Source: Oscillospiraceae bacterium (GTDB lineage: Bacteria; Bacillota; Clostridia; Oscillospirales; Acutalibacteraceae). Taken from it: a stretch of DNA of 64,000 nucleotides. The stretch lies in assembly GCA_015066175.1 (NCBI GenBank), contig SVOW01000012.1:20560-84559 (forward strand). Direction: 5' to 3'. Below are positions 44,278 through 53,140 of this stretch, in pieces; within the stretch, counting starts at the first letter, position 1; every line of letters begins with the position of its first letter. Under the pieces are notes generated by a model. That model was not told where the DNA came from and did not search any database. It saw nothing but the letters and a program-made list of their open reading frames with translations. A program made the position numbers and the translations under genes.

Positions 44278-44679
44278 TTACCTCCTGTAAATTACTTTTT
44301 CTTTTGATACAACGGCCTGATATCTTGCTATAATGCGATATACTGTGCCGTTGTTTGTTGTTTGCGGGACCATACTTTTGCGAGTAAATCCCATTTTAGA
44401 AAAGCGGGTATCTATAATCTGAAACACCGCTTTACACTCTGTTTTTTTACCTGATGCTTTGTTGGAATAAACATTCACTTCATACATTAAAACTGCGTGA
44501 TTTTCGTCACCTGATGAATCCTGCGTGCTGTCAAAAACGTGGTTATCAGCCTCAACTATTGTTGCACAAGGGAAAGATGAAGGCACGAGAATTTCTTCGC
44601 TTCTGACTTCAGCTTTCGGAAAAGAAGTTAAAACATCGGTTTCAATATTTGTGAAAACTTCGCTTTCAATATCAATCAT
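44278..44679 (-). CDS. Tail terminator/completion-like protein
   Basis: 133 residues: an N-terminal helix (IESEVFTNIETDVLTSF), then beta strands (CATIVEADNHVFDS; LMYEVNVYSNKASGKKTECKAV). This fits the tail-terminator (gpU-like) slot just before the major tail gene. It overlaps the upstream HK97-gp10-like gene by 4 bases. Confidence 0.7.
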   Translation of the reverse strand: MIDIESEVFTNIETDVLTSFPKAEVRSEEILVPSSFPCATIVEADNHVFDSTQDSSGDENHAVLMYEVNVYSNKASGKKTECKAVFQIIDTRFSKMGFTRKSMVPQTTNNGTVYRIIARYQAVVSKEKVIYRR

Positions 44680-45167
44680 CCGAATACCTCCCTTGCAATT
44701 TTTGAAACAGACTTTGTCATATCTTCTGATGCGTTATACATTGCTCTTGCAGGCGGATTACCGTAAGTTCTGTAAACACCGTCACGTATCGGCTGACCGG
44801 CATTACCTTGTTCACCTACATAAACCCAGCCTTTTTCATTCGCACCTTTCCCCTGGCCGTATGAACCATGAGAAAAACCGAATTCACTTGACTGCGGATG
44901 TTCGGGATTTATAACGCCTGTACCAAACTCAATGAAAACAACTGCTTGTCCTGTAGCCACAACTTTATAACCTGTAGCAGTTTTTTCAACGTTGATTTCG
45001 ACATCATTATCACCGGCATACATAGCCTTTGAAAAATCTATCCTTGCCCGAAAAGCACCAAGAGTAGACAAACGTTCAAGAAAGGTGTCAAGTTTTGTTT
45101 CAAGATTTTTTGTGTAAGCATCAATATCTTTGAGAACCTTATCAAGATTTTCCACAGTAAACGTCAT
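44676..45167 (-). CDS. HK97 gp10-like head-tail protein
   Basis: 163 residues. Features of the gp10 family: VVATGQAVVFIEFGTGVINPEHP near residue 73 and a C-terminal PARAMYNASEDMTKSV near 145. It joins head and tail in siphoviruses. It shares one base with the preceding gene. Confidence 0.8.
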   Translation of the reverse strand: MTFTVENLDKVLKDIDAYTKNLETKLDTFLERLSTLGAFRARIDFSKAMYAGDNDVEINVEKTATGYKVVATGQAVVFIEFGTGVINPEHPQSSEFGFSHGSYGQGKGANEKGWVYVGEQGNAGQPIRDGVYRTYGNPPARAMYNASEDMTKSVSKIAREVFG

Positions 45168-45541
45168 CAGGACACCTTAACCTTACTTATTGCAATTGAA
45201 ATGCTGTTAAGCGACTTTGCAACTTTCTTCACTATATAATCAAAAACAGGTGTTGCGTCATCGTTGAAAGAAGGCTTACTATCGACAAAAAGAACAGTGT
45301 TTTCGTCTATAGGACAAGCCATATCATCAACAACAATAACCTTGTCATACTGCAAAGACGTGCCGAATTGCTCTATCTGTGATTCACCTGTTGCAGGGGA
45401 AATGTTGGCTTTCATCTCAACCGGTTCTTCATAAACAAGTCTGTATTCGCCTGTCTTGTGCCCGCTTTCATCTCTGATTGCTTCTTTTTCTTTGAAAAGG
45501 CAGTAATGAAAAGGAATCTTATTTCTTTCAAGACATCTCAT
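45167..45541 (-). CDS. Head-tail joining/stopper-like protein
   Basis: 124 residues from ATG 45541 (AGGAG 8 bases upstream; a longer frame would read a spurious hydrophobic leader). Beta-rich, with ISPATGESQIEQFGTSLQYDKVIVVDD near residue 50. It fits the stopper (gp16-like) slot. It overlaps the connector gene by 14 bases. Confidence 0.7.
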   Translation of the reverse strand: MRCLERNKIPFHYCLFKEKEAIRDESGHKTGEYRLVYEEPVEMKANISPATGESQIEQFGTSLQYDKVIVVDDMACPIDENTVLFVDSKPSFNDDATPVFDYIVKKVAKSLNSISIAISKVKVS

Positions 45542-45872
45542 TTTCAGTCTCCTTTTTTGAAGAAATAACAGAAGCAAAAGGAACCACACAAGAAAGCATC
45601 GAATCAGGAATACTGCCGCTTTCATATGAACGGCTTATTCCGTTTTCATTGTGAGAAGTTTCGCCCTCTGCACCTTGCTTATTGTAAAGATAAAGAGCAA
45701 TTTCAATCTGAAGTGAATGGTATTTCAGGGGAACAGGTTTTGTTTTTGTGGCATACGGATATGCTTTGTTAACGATTCTGTCCCCTGCCATGTCAAGAAA
45801 GGTTAACAGCAGTTCTTCGTTTGTTTCTTTAGTTAAACTTTTAAGTTTTTCAAGTTTCTGCGATTTTGTCAT
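45528..45872 (-). CDS. Head-tail connector (gp6-like)
   Basis: 114 residues, helical: MTKSQKLEKLKSLTKET, LLLTFLDMAGDRIVNKAYPY and SLQIEIALYLYNKQGAEGETSHNENGISRSYESG. This is the classic pattern of phage gp6-like DNA-packaging adaptors (the GETSHNENGISRSYE region is characteristic). Directly after the capsid gene. Confidence 0.85.
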   Translation of the reverse strand: MTKSQKLEKLKSLTKETNEELLLTFLDMAGDRIVNKAYPYATKTKPVPLKYHSLQIEIALYLYNKQGAEGETSHNENGISRSYESGSIPDSMLSCVVPFASVISSKKETENEMS

Positions 45873-45891
45873 ACTGTTAACCCGCCTTTAT

Positions 45892-46698
45892 TTACGCACT
45901 GAGTGCAATTTTCACAACCTTTGTTTCGTCTGTAAGTGCTGCAAGGTAATATTTACGTGAGAAGATTGTGTTCAGACGCTTGTTTGCTGCATTTTCTGAA
46001 CGCTTATTACCTGTAATCTGCTCAATCTCTGTACCTTTCTTGACAAAGAGAGTAACAGCTTCTTTTGTAGCAATAATAATTTCGCCTGCTGTTGCATCTT
46101 TCTTTGTGTAAAGATTTACACCGCCGACTGTACCCACATAGCCTGTTTTAGCAAATGCTTCAACATATTTAAGGTCTTCTTTAAGAGCCTTACGTACCTT
46201 TGCCATATCATCGGCGCAAACAAAACCGAAAAGTTTCACATCTTCAAGATTTTCAAGGTTAAGTTTTGCCTGAGCGTCAACAAAAGCATCGAAATTGGGA
46301 GTTGTTGCAGGAACAGAAAGAGTTGCTTTCTTAAATTCTGCATAGATATCAGCATTTACTGTGTTGAACATGTCTGTACCCATGTGTCTTACACCTGTAG
46401 GCACAAGTTTCGGGTCTGTCATTGCCTGTTCATCGAAGTATTCAAAACGGTTCTGTGCGAGAAGAATTCTGTATTCTTCAGGTGTATAAGAAACTTCAAT
46501 ACTCTTTGTGTTACCTTCGCCCATAGCCAGCTTTTCTGTGCCGTCTGTTGCTCTGTAAACATTGATTTTGCGCACCATACCTGATGTGCCCTCAAGGCTT
46601 CTGTCAACTGTGCAGAATGTCTGCAGGTCAAGATGTGAATTGAACTGGTCTTCTACCTCATTTGAGAGGAAGAAATTATCATAAATAGTGTGTGGCAT
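45892..46698 (-). CDS. Major capsid protein of the prophage
   Basis: 268 residues: NEVEDQFNSHLDLQTFCTVD near residue 12, SYTPEEYRILLAQNRFEYFDEQAMTDPKLV near 70, GVNLYTKKDATAGEIIIATKEAVTLFVKK near 190. It has the HK97-fold order and lies between scaffold and connector. It is unrelated in sequence to the capsid protein at 11662, so the two phage regions are independent. Confidence 0.85.
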   Translation of the reverse strand: MPHTIYDNFFLSNEVEDQFNSHLDLQTFCTVDRSLEGTSGMVRKINVYRATDGTEKLAMGEGNTKSIEVSYTPEEYRILLAQNRFEYFDEQAMTDPKLVPTGVRHMGTDMFNTVNADIYAEFKKATLSVPATTPNFDAFVDAQAKLNLENLEDVKLFGFVCADDMAKVRKALKEDLKYVEAFAKTGYVGTVGGVNLYTKKDATAGEIIIATKEAVTLFVKKGTEIEQITGNKRSENAANKRLNTIFSRKYYLAALTDETKVVKIALSA

Positions 46699-47270
46699 TA
46701 TTCATTACCTCCATATAATTTTTTGTATTCTTCAGGGTGATTGTTAGCAAAGTCAAGTCGCTCCTCAGCTGACATTTTTCTGAACTTTTCAAGTGTCATG
46801 ACTTTATCAGGGTCACCTGCAGGCGGTTTGGGAGTGTCTTTAAACTTGTCTGCTTTTAATTTTTTTGAATAAGCTTCAAGGAATTTCTGCTGATTTTCAA
46901 ACACTTTTTCTGTGTTTCCGTCTGCCATTGCTTCTGCTGTTTCTGATGCAAGTTCTTCATCATAGCCCATAGCACGGAATTTCGCTTTATGAGCAGATAC
47001 TGTCTTTTCTTTTTCAAGCGTTTCTACTCTTTCGCGGAGAGTTGTCAATTCTTCTTCTCTTTCCGCTTCTTTACGTTCATCATCAGAAAGCAGGTCATTG
47101 TGAGTTTTTTTCAGATTAGCCAGTTCAGAAGCGGTTTTGTCGAAAACGTCTTTTCTGACATATCCGGAATAGTCTGCATCAGGCATCTCATACCCTTCAA
47201 GAGCCGCTAACTTTTCTTCGGCACTCATTCCTTCGTAGCCTTCAATTTTTGTTGTGTCGATTTTTGCCAT
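46698..47270 (-). CDS. Phage scaffold protein
   Basis: 190 residues: acidic and helical with a long coiled coil (about 50-100), and a C-terminus with DPDKVMTLEKFRKMSAEERLDFANNHPEEYKKL. This is typical of GP20/DUF4355 scaffolds that guide capsid assembly and then leave. It ends one base into the capsid gene. Confidence 0.85.
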   Translation of the reverse strand: MAKIDTTKIEGYEGMSAEEKLAALEGYEMPDADYSGYVRKDVFDKTASELANLKKTHNDLLSDDERKEAEREEELTTLRERVETLEKEKTVSAHKAKFRAMGYDEELASETAEAMADGNTEKVFENQQKFLEAYSKKLKADKFKDTPKPPAGDPDKVMTLEKFRKMSAEERLDFANNHPEEYKKLYGGNE

Positions 47271-47373
47271 TTTTTTAATCTCCTTTGCGTTTATACAGTT
47301 CTCTCTGTTAATTTGCGGTTTAACGTCTTCTCTGACACTTGCGTTTTCATGTCTTCTCTGACAAATAAAAAAA

Positions 47374-47405
47374 GACTATAAACAGAAATAAATCTGCTTA
47401 TAGTC
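47374..47405 (-). terminator. Intrinsic terminator inside the late operon, with shared upstream box
   Basis: 13-position stem with one mismatch (GACTATAA-CAGA arms) and a 6-base loop, followed on minus by TTTTTTTATT. The preceding minus-strand sequence ACAGTCAACAAGGACTA (47417-47401) recurs at 51414-51397 before another terminator. It lies between the 44-aa gene and scaffold. Confidence 0.75.
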
Positions 47406-47460
47406 CTTGTTGACTGTATCCCCTTACCCGATTATAAGGGTCATAATATTTAATTTTGTT

Positions 47461-47595
47461 TTAAAATGTGGTTTTGGCTTTCACTTTACGTTCTATTTCC
47501 ACCACAACGAGTTTTCCGTTTTCTTTTTTTAGTTCAACCGAATTCCCTTTTTTGAGAATTTTACTTATCGTTTCAATAACTTCCGTATTAAACAT
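47461..47595 (-). CDS. Small phage protein (44 aa)
   Basis: ATG 47595 after GGAGGAG. Sequence MFNTEVIETISKILKKGN, then ELKKENGKLVVVEIERKVKA. It resembles the short head-region proteins often found next to portal or MuF-like genes in Firmicutes phages. Function unknown. Ends 55 bases before the terminator. Confidence 0.75.
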   Translation of the reverse strand: MFNTEVIETISKILKKGNSVELKKENGKLVVVEIERKVKAKTTF

Positions 47596-47597
47596 TT

Positions 47598-48197
47598 TTA
47601 TAACTCCTCCGAATAAGGAATAAGATAACATCTGCAACCAAGATGTGGTTTTACCGGAACTTTATCAATATCATAAACTTTTCCGTCACGTTCTCTGCAG
47701 ATTCTGCATCTTTTGTCGTCTTTTACCGAAACCCATTTTACTTTTTCAACACCTGAATCGGTGTATGCTTTCATCGTTGCTGCATCGGTCGTAATGATAG
47801 AATATTGTGTTATCATCGCGGACCAATAACGCAAAGCTGTATCGATTTCTTCGTTTTTATTTTCACCTGCGATTATTCCCTCAAAAGCACGTGAGCATTT
47901 TCTCTCAACTTCGTTCACGTAAGAATACTTCGTCACCGGGTCATATGCTTCCAGAACTGCATCAAGGAGCCATTGTTCATTTATTAAAGAAACATCGCCG
48001 AGCTGTGTGTTTTCATAAGCTTCAACAGCAATACGGTACAGCATTTCGCGAACAAGTAAATCCGCTTCTGTATAAAGAGATTTAACCGATTGTAAAACAT
48101 TGACTTCATCAAATGACAGCAAAGACTTTCTGTTACCGAACATTTCAATAAAACGTGAATTCAGATATTTTACAACCTTATCGGCAAACTCATACAT
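47598..48197 (-). CDS. MuF-like head morphogenesis protein
   Basis: 199 residues. A helical body ends with VKWVSVKDDKRCRICRERDGKVYDIDKVPVKPHLGCRCYLIPY, the Cys-rich C-terminus of phage Mu gpF/SPP1 gp7 family minor head proteins, which travel inside capsids and affect DNA delivery. It overlaps the portal gene by 8 bases, as usual. Confidence 0.92.
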   Translation of the reverse strand: MYEFADKVVKYLNSRFIEMFGNRKSLLSFDEVNVLQSVKSLYTEADLLVREMLYRIAVEAYENTQLGDVSLINEQWLLDAVLEAYDPVTKYSYVNEVERKCSRAFEGIIAGENKNEEIDTALRYWSAMITQYSIITTDAATMKAYTDSGVEKVKWVSVKDDKRCRICRERDGKVYDIDKVPVKPHLGCRCYLIPYSEEL

Positions 48198-49617
48198 CTT
48201 CTTCGCTCTCCGCTGTACTGTTTATTTTTGCTTTTTCATCATTTACCTGCTTTTCAGAAAACGCATTTAATGCTTTTTCCGCTTCTTTTTTCTTTTCTTC
48301 CGCATATTTCATACTCTGCGTATAAGCAAGTTCCGGGTCAACGAACATTCCGCTGTGCTCAAAAGCCAATCTCGGATGGATTTTCTCGTTACTGAGCATT
48401 GAAATAAGCACCTGTGCTTTTTCCTGAATATTTTCGTAATTTCTGCGGGTAAAACGAATTTCAATAGATGAAAGTTTGAGATTTGTATTACGGAGCGTGT
48501 TTGTAATATCAATTACAAGCCTTAAAAATTCTTTTTCAGACTGTTTGAACATCATTTCTGTATCTTTTGCTCTTGCTTCTGCCGCAGTCCAACCGTCACG
48601 CATAATAACGGCCGTTCCGGTATCGCTTGTTGAACTTCCGCCGTTTCTGTTGGGCATTCCGCAGATAGTAAGTACCGTCTGATACATATAATCAACAAGT
48701 GTCTGCGTCTGTGTCTGGTTAAGTTCCTGAGTAAGATATTTCAAATCACCTTCAAGAGGTACCTGGATACCACCTTCTTCTTTCAAGGCTTTGAAATCTT
48801 CTGCTTCAATATCAATACCTTTAAAGAGCATAATAGCCTGAATAAACTGCTCGATTCCGTCAATACGGTTTGATGCAACTTCGTTTATAGCATCAAGCAG
48901 AGGCAAAACAATTTCAAACGCGCCTAAGCGGGCACTGTTTGCAGGATATTCAATAATAGGGATTCTGCCGAGAAAATGAACTTCATTTTTAATAATCTTG
49001 TCATTTTCAACTTCATAATATTTATCTTTTGTATAAATACTACGTACAACGGTATCATCGTTTTTGGTAACGGATTTTACCGCCATCATAGGCTTGTTAC
49101 CTAAACCGCTGTAGTAAACCACAAAGCTGTCACGCGGGTCGAGAGTGTAAATTTCAAACGGTGCTTCATCAGGTTCTTCTGTGGAATCGGGCAAAACCAT
49201 TCTGTAAGATGTACCGGCAATAGTGAACCATTCAGCAAGCTCTTTATCTTTCGTTGATTTACTTTCAGCAAACACATATTCATTGAGTAAATTCAGTTCA
49301 TCAGATATATCATCTTTACCGCGGTTGACATACTGCACAGGCTCACCCATAAGATAACCAACCTTGAAAGATACAATTTCATTTGCTCTGTTTTCAACGA
49401 TTTTATTGTTAATTTCTTTACGATATTCCTTCGTTCTACCCAGAACAGGCTGATTGCCCTTATAGTAATCGTAGAGGTACTGAATTTCACTTCTGTTTTG
49501 TTCGTGAATCTCTAATGCTTTTTCAAGAACAGACAACACATTTTCATCTGTTATTTCTTCAACATCAGTTGTAATCATTCTTCTGCCGAACATATCTGCG
49601 CGTGAAGTTGTGCTCAT
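48190..49617 (-). CDS. Portal protein, SPP1 gp6 family
   Basis: 475 residues. Family segments: YLYDYYKGNQPVLGRTKEYRKEINNKIVENRANEIVSFKVGYLMGEPVQY near 45-95, PIIEYPANSARLGAFE near 225 and AVIMRDGWTAAEARAKDTE near 335, with a charged C-terminal helix. Forms the DNA-packaging ring. Preceded by terL. Confidence 0.95.
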   Translation of the reverse strand: MSTTSRADMFGRRMITTDVEEITDENVLSVLEKALEIHEQNRSEIQYLYDYYKGNQPVLGRTKEYRKEINNKIVENRANEIVSFKVGYLMGEPVQYVNRGKDDISDELNLLNEYVFAESKSTKDKELAEWFTIAGTSYRMVLPDSTEEPDEAPFEIYTLDPRDSFVVYYSGLGNKPMMAVKSVTKNDDTVVRSIYTKDKYYEVENDKIIKNEVHFLGRIPIIEYPANSARLGAFEIVLPLLDAINEVASNRIDGIEQFIQAIMLFKGIDIEAEDFKALKEEGGIQVPLEGDLKYLTQELNQTQTQTLVDYMYQTVLTICGMPNRNGGSSTSDTGTAVIMRDGWTAAEARAKDTEMMFKQSEKEFLRLVIDITNTLRNTNLKLSSIEIRFTRRNYENIQEKAQVLISMLSNEKIHPRLAFEHSGMFVDPELAYTQSMKYAEEKKKEAEKALNAFSEKQVNDEKAKINSTAESEEDV

Positions 49618-49698
49618 TCAGTTACCTCCGTTTCTTCAAAAATATCTTTATAATATAATTATAGACCTTTAAAACACCTGCGTAAAGCCCCTATTTTT

Positions 49699-51354
49699 TT
49701 AAATTGGCCGTTTAAATACAGTACATTTCCCCATGGGGTTTCTTACCATATCAATCGCCATTGAAAGACTGTCGGGAGCATCGTCATTTTTATTCTTTCC
49801 GAACATCTTATACGAGAAAACATTCTGCATAAACAGGCTGTATTCCTTGCTTCTTTTACCTGATTCCCTGAAAATCATCATTTCTCTGATATCAGGAGCT
49901 TTGTCAAATATCCTTTGAAATTTCGCTTTGTCAGTAGGTGCAGCTTTGGTTGTGAGATTTATCCTGATTTTGTCTTTTCTCAGAATATCCTCAACGCCTT
50001 CCTTATAACTCTCTGTTGATTTATTGGCTTCAATACGCATTGCCTGCACACTGTGTTTTTTAACAGCATTTGCAAGCAACGGTTGTGTTATCTTCTTGTT
50101 GCCGTTATCATAAACCACATCGTGAACATAAATATCATCACCATATTGAAAACATACAGGAGAAGCCACAAAGTCACCGCCACCGAAAGCGGGGTCAACA
50201 GCCATAAACACTCTGTCAGGTGCACCTTCAGGCAGAACTCCGTTATAATATCTGAATTCTCCCGGTGAGAATAAAGCACCGTCACGCTCAATAGGTTCAC
50301 CCATATACTGTGCAAGCCATGAAGCCATATCGTTGTTACGTTCAAATGATGCTCTCCTCTGATGATAATACTCCGTACTGAAACCTACATTGTAATCATA
50401 GTAAAACTGGCTTTCATCGTTTTCATCAAGAGCCGACAAATTGATAATTTTAACTCTGCGGTTTTTATACCTTTCATCGTTCTGCAAAAGGTCCATACGT
50501 ATACCTGCCGGGTCAATCATTGACCAGCGTGTACCGCACCAGAGGATTTTTGCCTTTTCTTTCGCACGTGGTAACAGGTTATTGTCAACCTTGCTCCATG
50601 CTGCCATAAGTCTGTCTTTATTAAGTGCTTCTTCAATACCGCCGATAAGGTCATCGGAAATCTCAATTCCGTCACAGTCACAAGCACCGTTAAGTGTGCC
50701 GTAAAGAGAACGGCAAGTAAGAGACGGATATCTCTTTTTTCTGTCAATATTCAGTGTTTCATCCTGTGAATTTGTCTGTACAATCTTTGCTTGAGGAAAC
50801 ACATCTTTCCACAAATACGTCACAGGGTCAGTTATTATTTCAAGCACACCGTTATAAAAGGCCTTTGTAATTGTGTCTGAATAAGCTGAATACAAATTTG
50901 AGTTTTCGCTGTTTCTGCCGATAAGCCACGTAACATAAAACATAAGAATTGATGTTTTACCAACTCGCGGAGGCATTGATATAAACAATTCATCAAGTTC
51001 ATCATCAGTCAGTTCCTGCAATGCATCTACAACGCATTTTAAAATTTTTCTTCTCGGCTGATAAAACCTTTCTTCAGGTTTACGGTTTATTTCAAGATAT
51101 AACAGATAACTGTCAAAGCAGTAATAAGCATCAAAAAGGAGCGTTTTTTTATACAAATCAAAGAAATCTCCCATCCTGACGGCTTTTTTCATTCCTTTTG
51201 ACACCAACATTCTCAGTTCTTTGTTGGTTTTGTGAGATAAATCAAAATCATCTTTTTCAATATTTCTGCACAAATCAAACAAATCATTGTACGCCCTGAT
51301 ATCCTCAGGGTGCCTTTTTATTTCTTCAAAAATTTTTGCGATTAACTTATTCAT
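49699..51354 (-). CDS. Terminase large subunit of the prophage
   Basis: 551 residues. ATPase: FISMPPRVGKTSIL (Walker A variant) near residue 122 and DGIEISDDLIGG (Walker B) near 207, then ILWCGTRWS (coupling). Nuclease: FMAVDPAFGGGD near 380, MRIEANKS near 425 and DDAPDSLSMAID near 525. It is different in type from the TerL at 7995. Unusually, its TerS partner is 3.3 kb away, beyond the genetic switch. Confidence 0.95.
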   Translation of the reverse strand: MNKLIAKIFEEIKRHPEDIRAYNDLFDLCRNIEKDDFDLSHKTNKELRMLVSKGMKKAVRMGDFFDLYKKTLLFDAYYCFDSYLLYLEINRKPEERFYQPRRKILKCVVDALQELTDDELDELFISMPPRVGKTSILMFYVTWLIGRNSENSNLYSAYSDTITKAFYNGVLEIITDPVTYLWKDVFPQAKIVQTNSQDETLNIDRKKRYPSLTCRSLYGTLNGACDCDGIEISDDLIGGIEEALNKDRLMAAWSKVDNNLLPRAKEKAKILWCGTRWSMIDPAGIRMDLLQNDERYKNRRVKIINLSALDENDESQFYYDYNVGFSTEYYHQRRASFERNNDMASWLAQYMGEPIERDGALFSPGEFRYYNGVLPEGAPDRVFMAVDPAFGGGDFVASPVCFQYGDDIYVHDVVYDNGNKKITQPLLANAVKKHSVQAMRIEANKSTESYKEGVEDILRKDKIRINLTTKAAPTDKAKFQRIFDKAPDIREMMIFRESGKRSKEYSLFMQNVFSYKMFGKNKNDDAPDSLSMAIDMVRNPMGKCTVFKRPI

Positions 51355-51378
51355 TCTTACCTCCTGAAAATAAAAAAA

Positions 51379-51402
51379 GGACCACGATTTTACTCGTAGT
51401 CC
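51379..51402 (-). terminator. Intrinsic terminator just before terL, with shared upstream box
   Basis: On the minus strand GGACTACGA-GTAAAA-TCGTGGTCC (9 pairs, one G-T) then seven T. It ends only about 17 bases before the terL start. The preceding ACAGTCAACAGGGACTA (51413-51397) matches the box at 47401-47417 in 16 of 17 bases. Confidence 0.75.
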
Positions 51403-51420
51403 CTGTTGACTGTTTACTAT

Positions 51421-51948
51421 CTACCCTATTGTAGTAGTCTCATATTCATTTTTTACAACATCATCACATAGTTCAATCTTGCAATTCCTTAATTCAATCA
51501 CCGTTAAACAGTGATAGACTTCTCCCACGACAGTAACTTTATCACCTTCACTGAACATTTTCATCAATTCTTCTTCAGTTACATCATTTATTCCGCAATC
51601 GGCACACCATTCACCTGTTATTTCACTGTCTATCGAAATAACACTTTCTCCATATTCTCCATTTTCGTAAGCTTCCCTGACATCTCCTACAATACCCGTA
51701 AAGCTCACTATCTTTCCGTCAAACGCTTTGCACTGGTCATAACAATTTGAAGGGGTGGAAAATTCCGATACATCTCCGTAAGAAGAATCGACAATATTCT
51801 GTTCAATTTTAGACTTAATCGTATTCTGCCGTTCAATGTTTGGTTTTATAACAGGAAAATACAAAAGAGCACAAATAATCAGTAAAACAATCATTGCTTG
51901 TATAGTTGCTATTATTCCCGCTCCACCGCTATATCTTCTGCCTCTCAC
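51421..51948 (-). CDS. Membrane-anchored OB-fold (tRNA_anti-like) protein
   Basis: 175 residues: one transmembrane helix (about 18-36, IVLLIICALLYFPVI), then a domain with KAFDGKIVSFTGIVGDVRE, and GDKVTVVGEVYHCLTVIELRNCKIEL, the pattern of tRNA_anti-like OB-folds of unknown role. It sits between the serine recombinase and the terL terminator; a cargo-type gene is likely. Confidence 0.65.
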   Translation of the reverse strand: MRGRRYSGGAGIIATIQAMIVLLIICALLYFPVIKPNIERQNTIKSKIEQNIVDSSYGDVSEFSTPSNCYDQCKAFDGKIVSFTGIVGDVREAYENGEYGESVISIDSEITGEWCADCGINDVTEEELMKMFSEGDKVTVVGEVYHCLTVIELRNCKIELCDDVVKNEYETTTIG

Positions 51949-51972
51949 AGCATTCCCTCCCGAAAATTAATT

Positions 51973-52557
51973 TCACAGTTCTCTTGCTCTACTGTACCAG
52001 GTAGAACGGCTGATACCCAACTGTCTGCAACATTCATTTACGGATAATTCACCGTCTTTTTGTTTTTGTAAAAATTTTTCAAAGCCGTGAATTTCCTTTT
52101 TAGGTCTGCCGTATTCGTCCCATGTATCAGATGCCCGCTTTGCAGCAATACCTTCAGCCTGTCTTTGCTTAATCTCAATTCTTTCCTGCTCGGCATAACT
52201 TGCAAGAACTTCAATCAGGATATTATTTACCATATCCATAATCCATTCCTGACCCTGATAATCTATCAAAGAAGTAGGAAGATTTAATATTCGCAAAGCA
52301 ATACCATTTTCCTTAAACCACTTTATTTCTTCTTTTGTGGCTTCCTTGTTCCTTCCTAATCTGTCAAGAGATTTAACAACAACTTCATCTCCTGCTTTCA
52401 GCACAGCTTTCATTTTCTGATATTGTTCTCTCTCAAAGTTTTTTCCGCTTTGCTTGTCGCAGAAAACTTCATCAATCTCTTTATATCCCTTTGCTACTTC
52501 CAATTGTCTTGCAAGGTTCTGGTCCTTCGAAGAAACACGAGCATAAAAATAAATCAT
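51973..52557 (-). CDS. Small serine recombinase (resolvase/invertase family)
   Basis: 194 residues. The catalytic serine lies in IYFYARVSSKDQNLARQ (residue 9-10), the conserved VVKSLDRLGRN near 62 carries the active-site Arg residues, and the C-terminal HTH reads LSVNECCRQLGISRSTWYSRAREL. This size class resolves, inverts or moves small elements; it lacks the large C-terminal domain of serine integrases. It follows the repressor gene by 15 bases, so both are probably in one transcript. Confidence 0.92.
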   Translation of the reverse strand: MIYFYARVSSKDQNLARQLEVAKGYKEIDEVFCDKQSGKNFEREQYQKMKAVLKAGDEVVVKSLDRLGRNKEATKEEIKWFKENGIALRILNLPTSLIDYQGQEWIMDMVNNILIEVLASYAEQERIEIKQRQAEGIAAKRASDTWDEYGRPKKEIHGFEKFLQKQKDGELSVNECCRQLGISRSTWYSRAREL

Positions 52558-52572
52558 TGTTTATCGCTCCTT

Positions 52573-52818
52573 TTAATCTTCTTTGCTCACTTTATATGCA
52601 CCGTCTGCTTTAGTCCCTTTTCCGCGTGGTGTAATTACAACATCATAATCAAGTGCCTGTAACATATCACACAATATAGCAACAGATAAGTCCTTGTTTT
52701 TCTTATTATTAAGTCTGTCCCACAATGCTGCCTGACTTATTCCTAATCTGCTTGCCAATGTAGCATTTGTTACGCCCTGTTCTTCCATAATTGCCTTTAC
52801 AATTTGTTTTGCGTTCAC
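52573..52818 (-). CDS. XRE-family phage repressor
   Basis: 81 residues starting at GTG 52818 (CGGAG 8 bases upstream); a longer frame would cross the promoter. The HTH covers TNATLASRLGISQAALWDRLNNK near 17-40, followed by AILCDMLQALDYDVVITPRGKG, typical of short XRE regulators in clostridial prophages. Its own promoter overlaps CAAG-N6-CTTG palindromes, suggesting autoregulation and a lysogeny-type role. Confidence 0.85.
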   Translation of the reverse strand: MNAKQIVKAIMEEQGVTNATLASRLGISQAALWDRLNNKKNKDLSVAILCDMLQALDYDVVITPRGKGTKADGAYKVSKED

Positions 52819-52852
52819 GCAATCAACTCCGTTCAAGTTATTTCTTGTACTT

Positions 52853-52881
52853 ATTGTATCATACAAGTTTTTACTTGTCAA
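52853..52881 (-). promoter_or_regulatory. Leftward promoter of the repressor-recombinase operon
   Basis: TTGACA (52881-52876), 17 bases, TACAAT (52858-52853) on the minus strand, about 35 bases before the GTG start. Confidence 0.85.
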
Positions 52882-53067
52882 GTATTTTCTTTATCTTTTT
52901 ATTTTTTGAGTGTGGTTATAAGGCTTACCCCCGCCCACTTTCGCCCACCATATCCCCCAGGGGCACAGGCTAACGGCTTGTATTTACTTTAAGTTGTGTT
53001 TAAATGTGTACTTTTATATACATTAAAACAATTCAAGAAAAAACTTGAAAAACTTTATAAAAAAGCA

Positions 53068-53096
53068 TTGACATTCAAGTTATTACTTGATATAAT
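53068..53096 (+). promoter_or_regulatory. Rightward promoter of the phage early/accessory operon
   Basis: Consensus TTGACA (53068-53073), 17 bases, TATAAT (53091-53096), with an operator in the spacer and another just downstream. Confidence 0.9.
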
Positions 53097-53140
53097 ATCG
53101 ACATCAAGTAAATGCTTGATAGAAAGGAGCATAAAAGACG

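Larger units (their letters stand above)
52834..53118. promoter_or_regulatory. Genetic switch region with five CAAG-N6-CTTG operators
   Basis: Palindromes at 52834-52847, 52864-52877, 53034-53047, 53076-53089 and 53105-53118. The second overlaps the -35 and spacer of the leftward promoter; the fourth fills the spacer of the rightward promoter; the fifth is at its transcription start. The region between 52885 and 53030 holds no gene. Confidence 0.8.

Noticed and set aside
51973..52557. Serine recombinase as the prophage integrase
   Set aside because: It is of the short resolvase/invertase size without the large integrase C-terminal domain, and it lies in the middle of the prophage; the integrase is more likely beyond the right edge.
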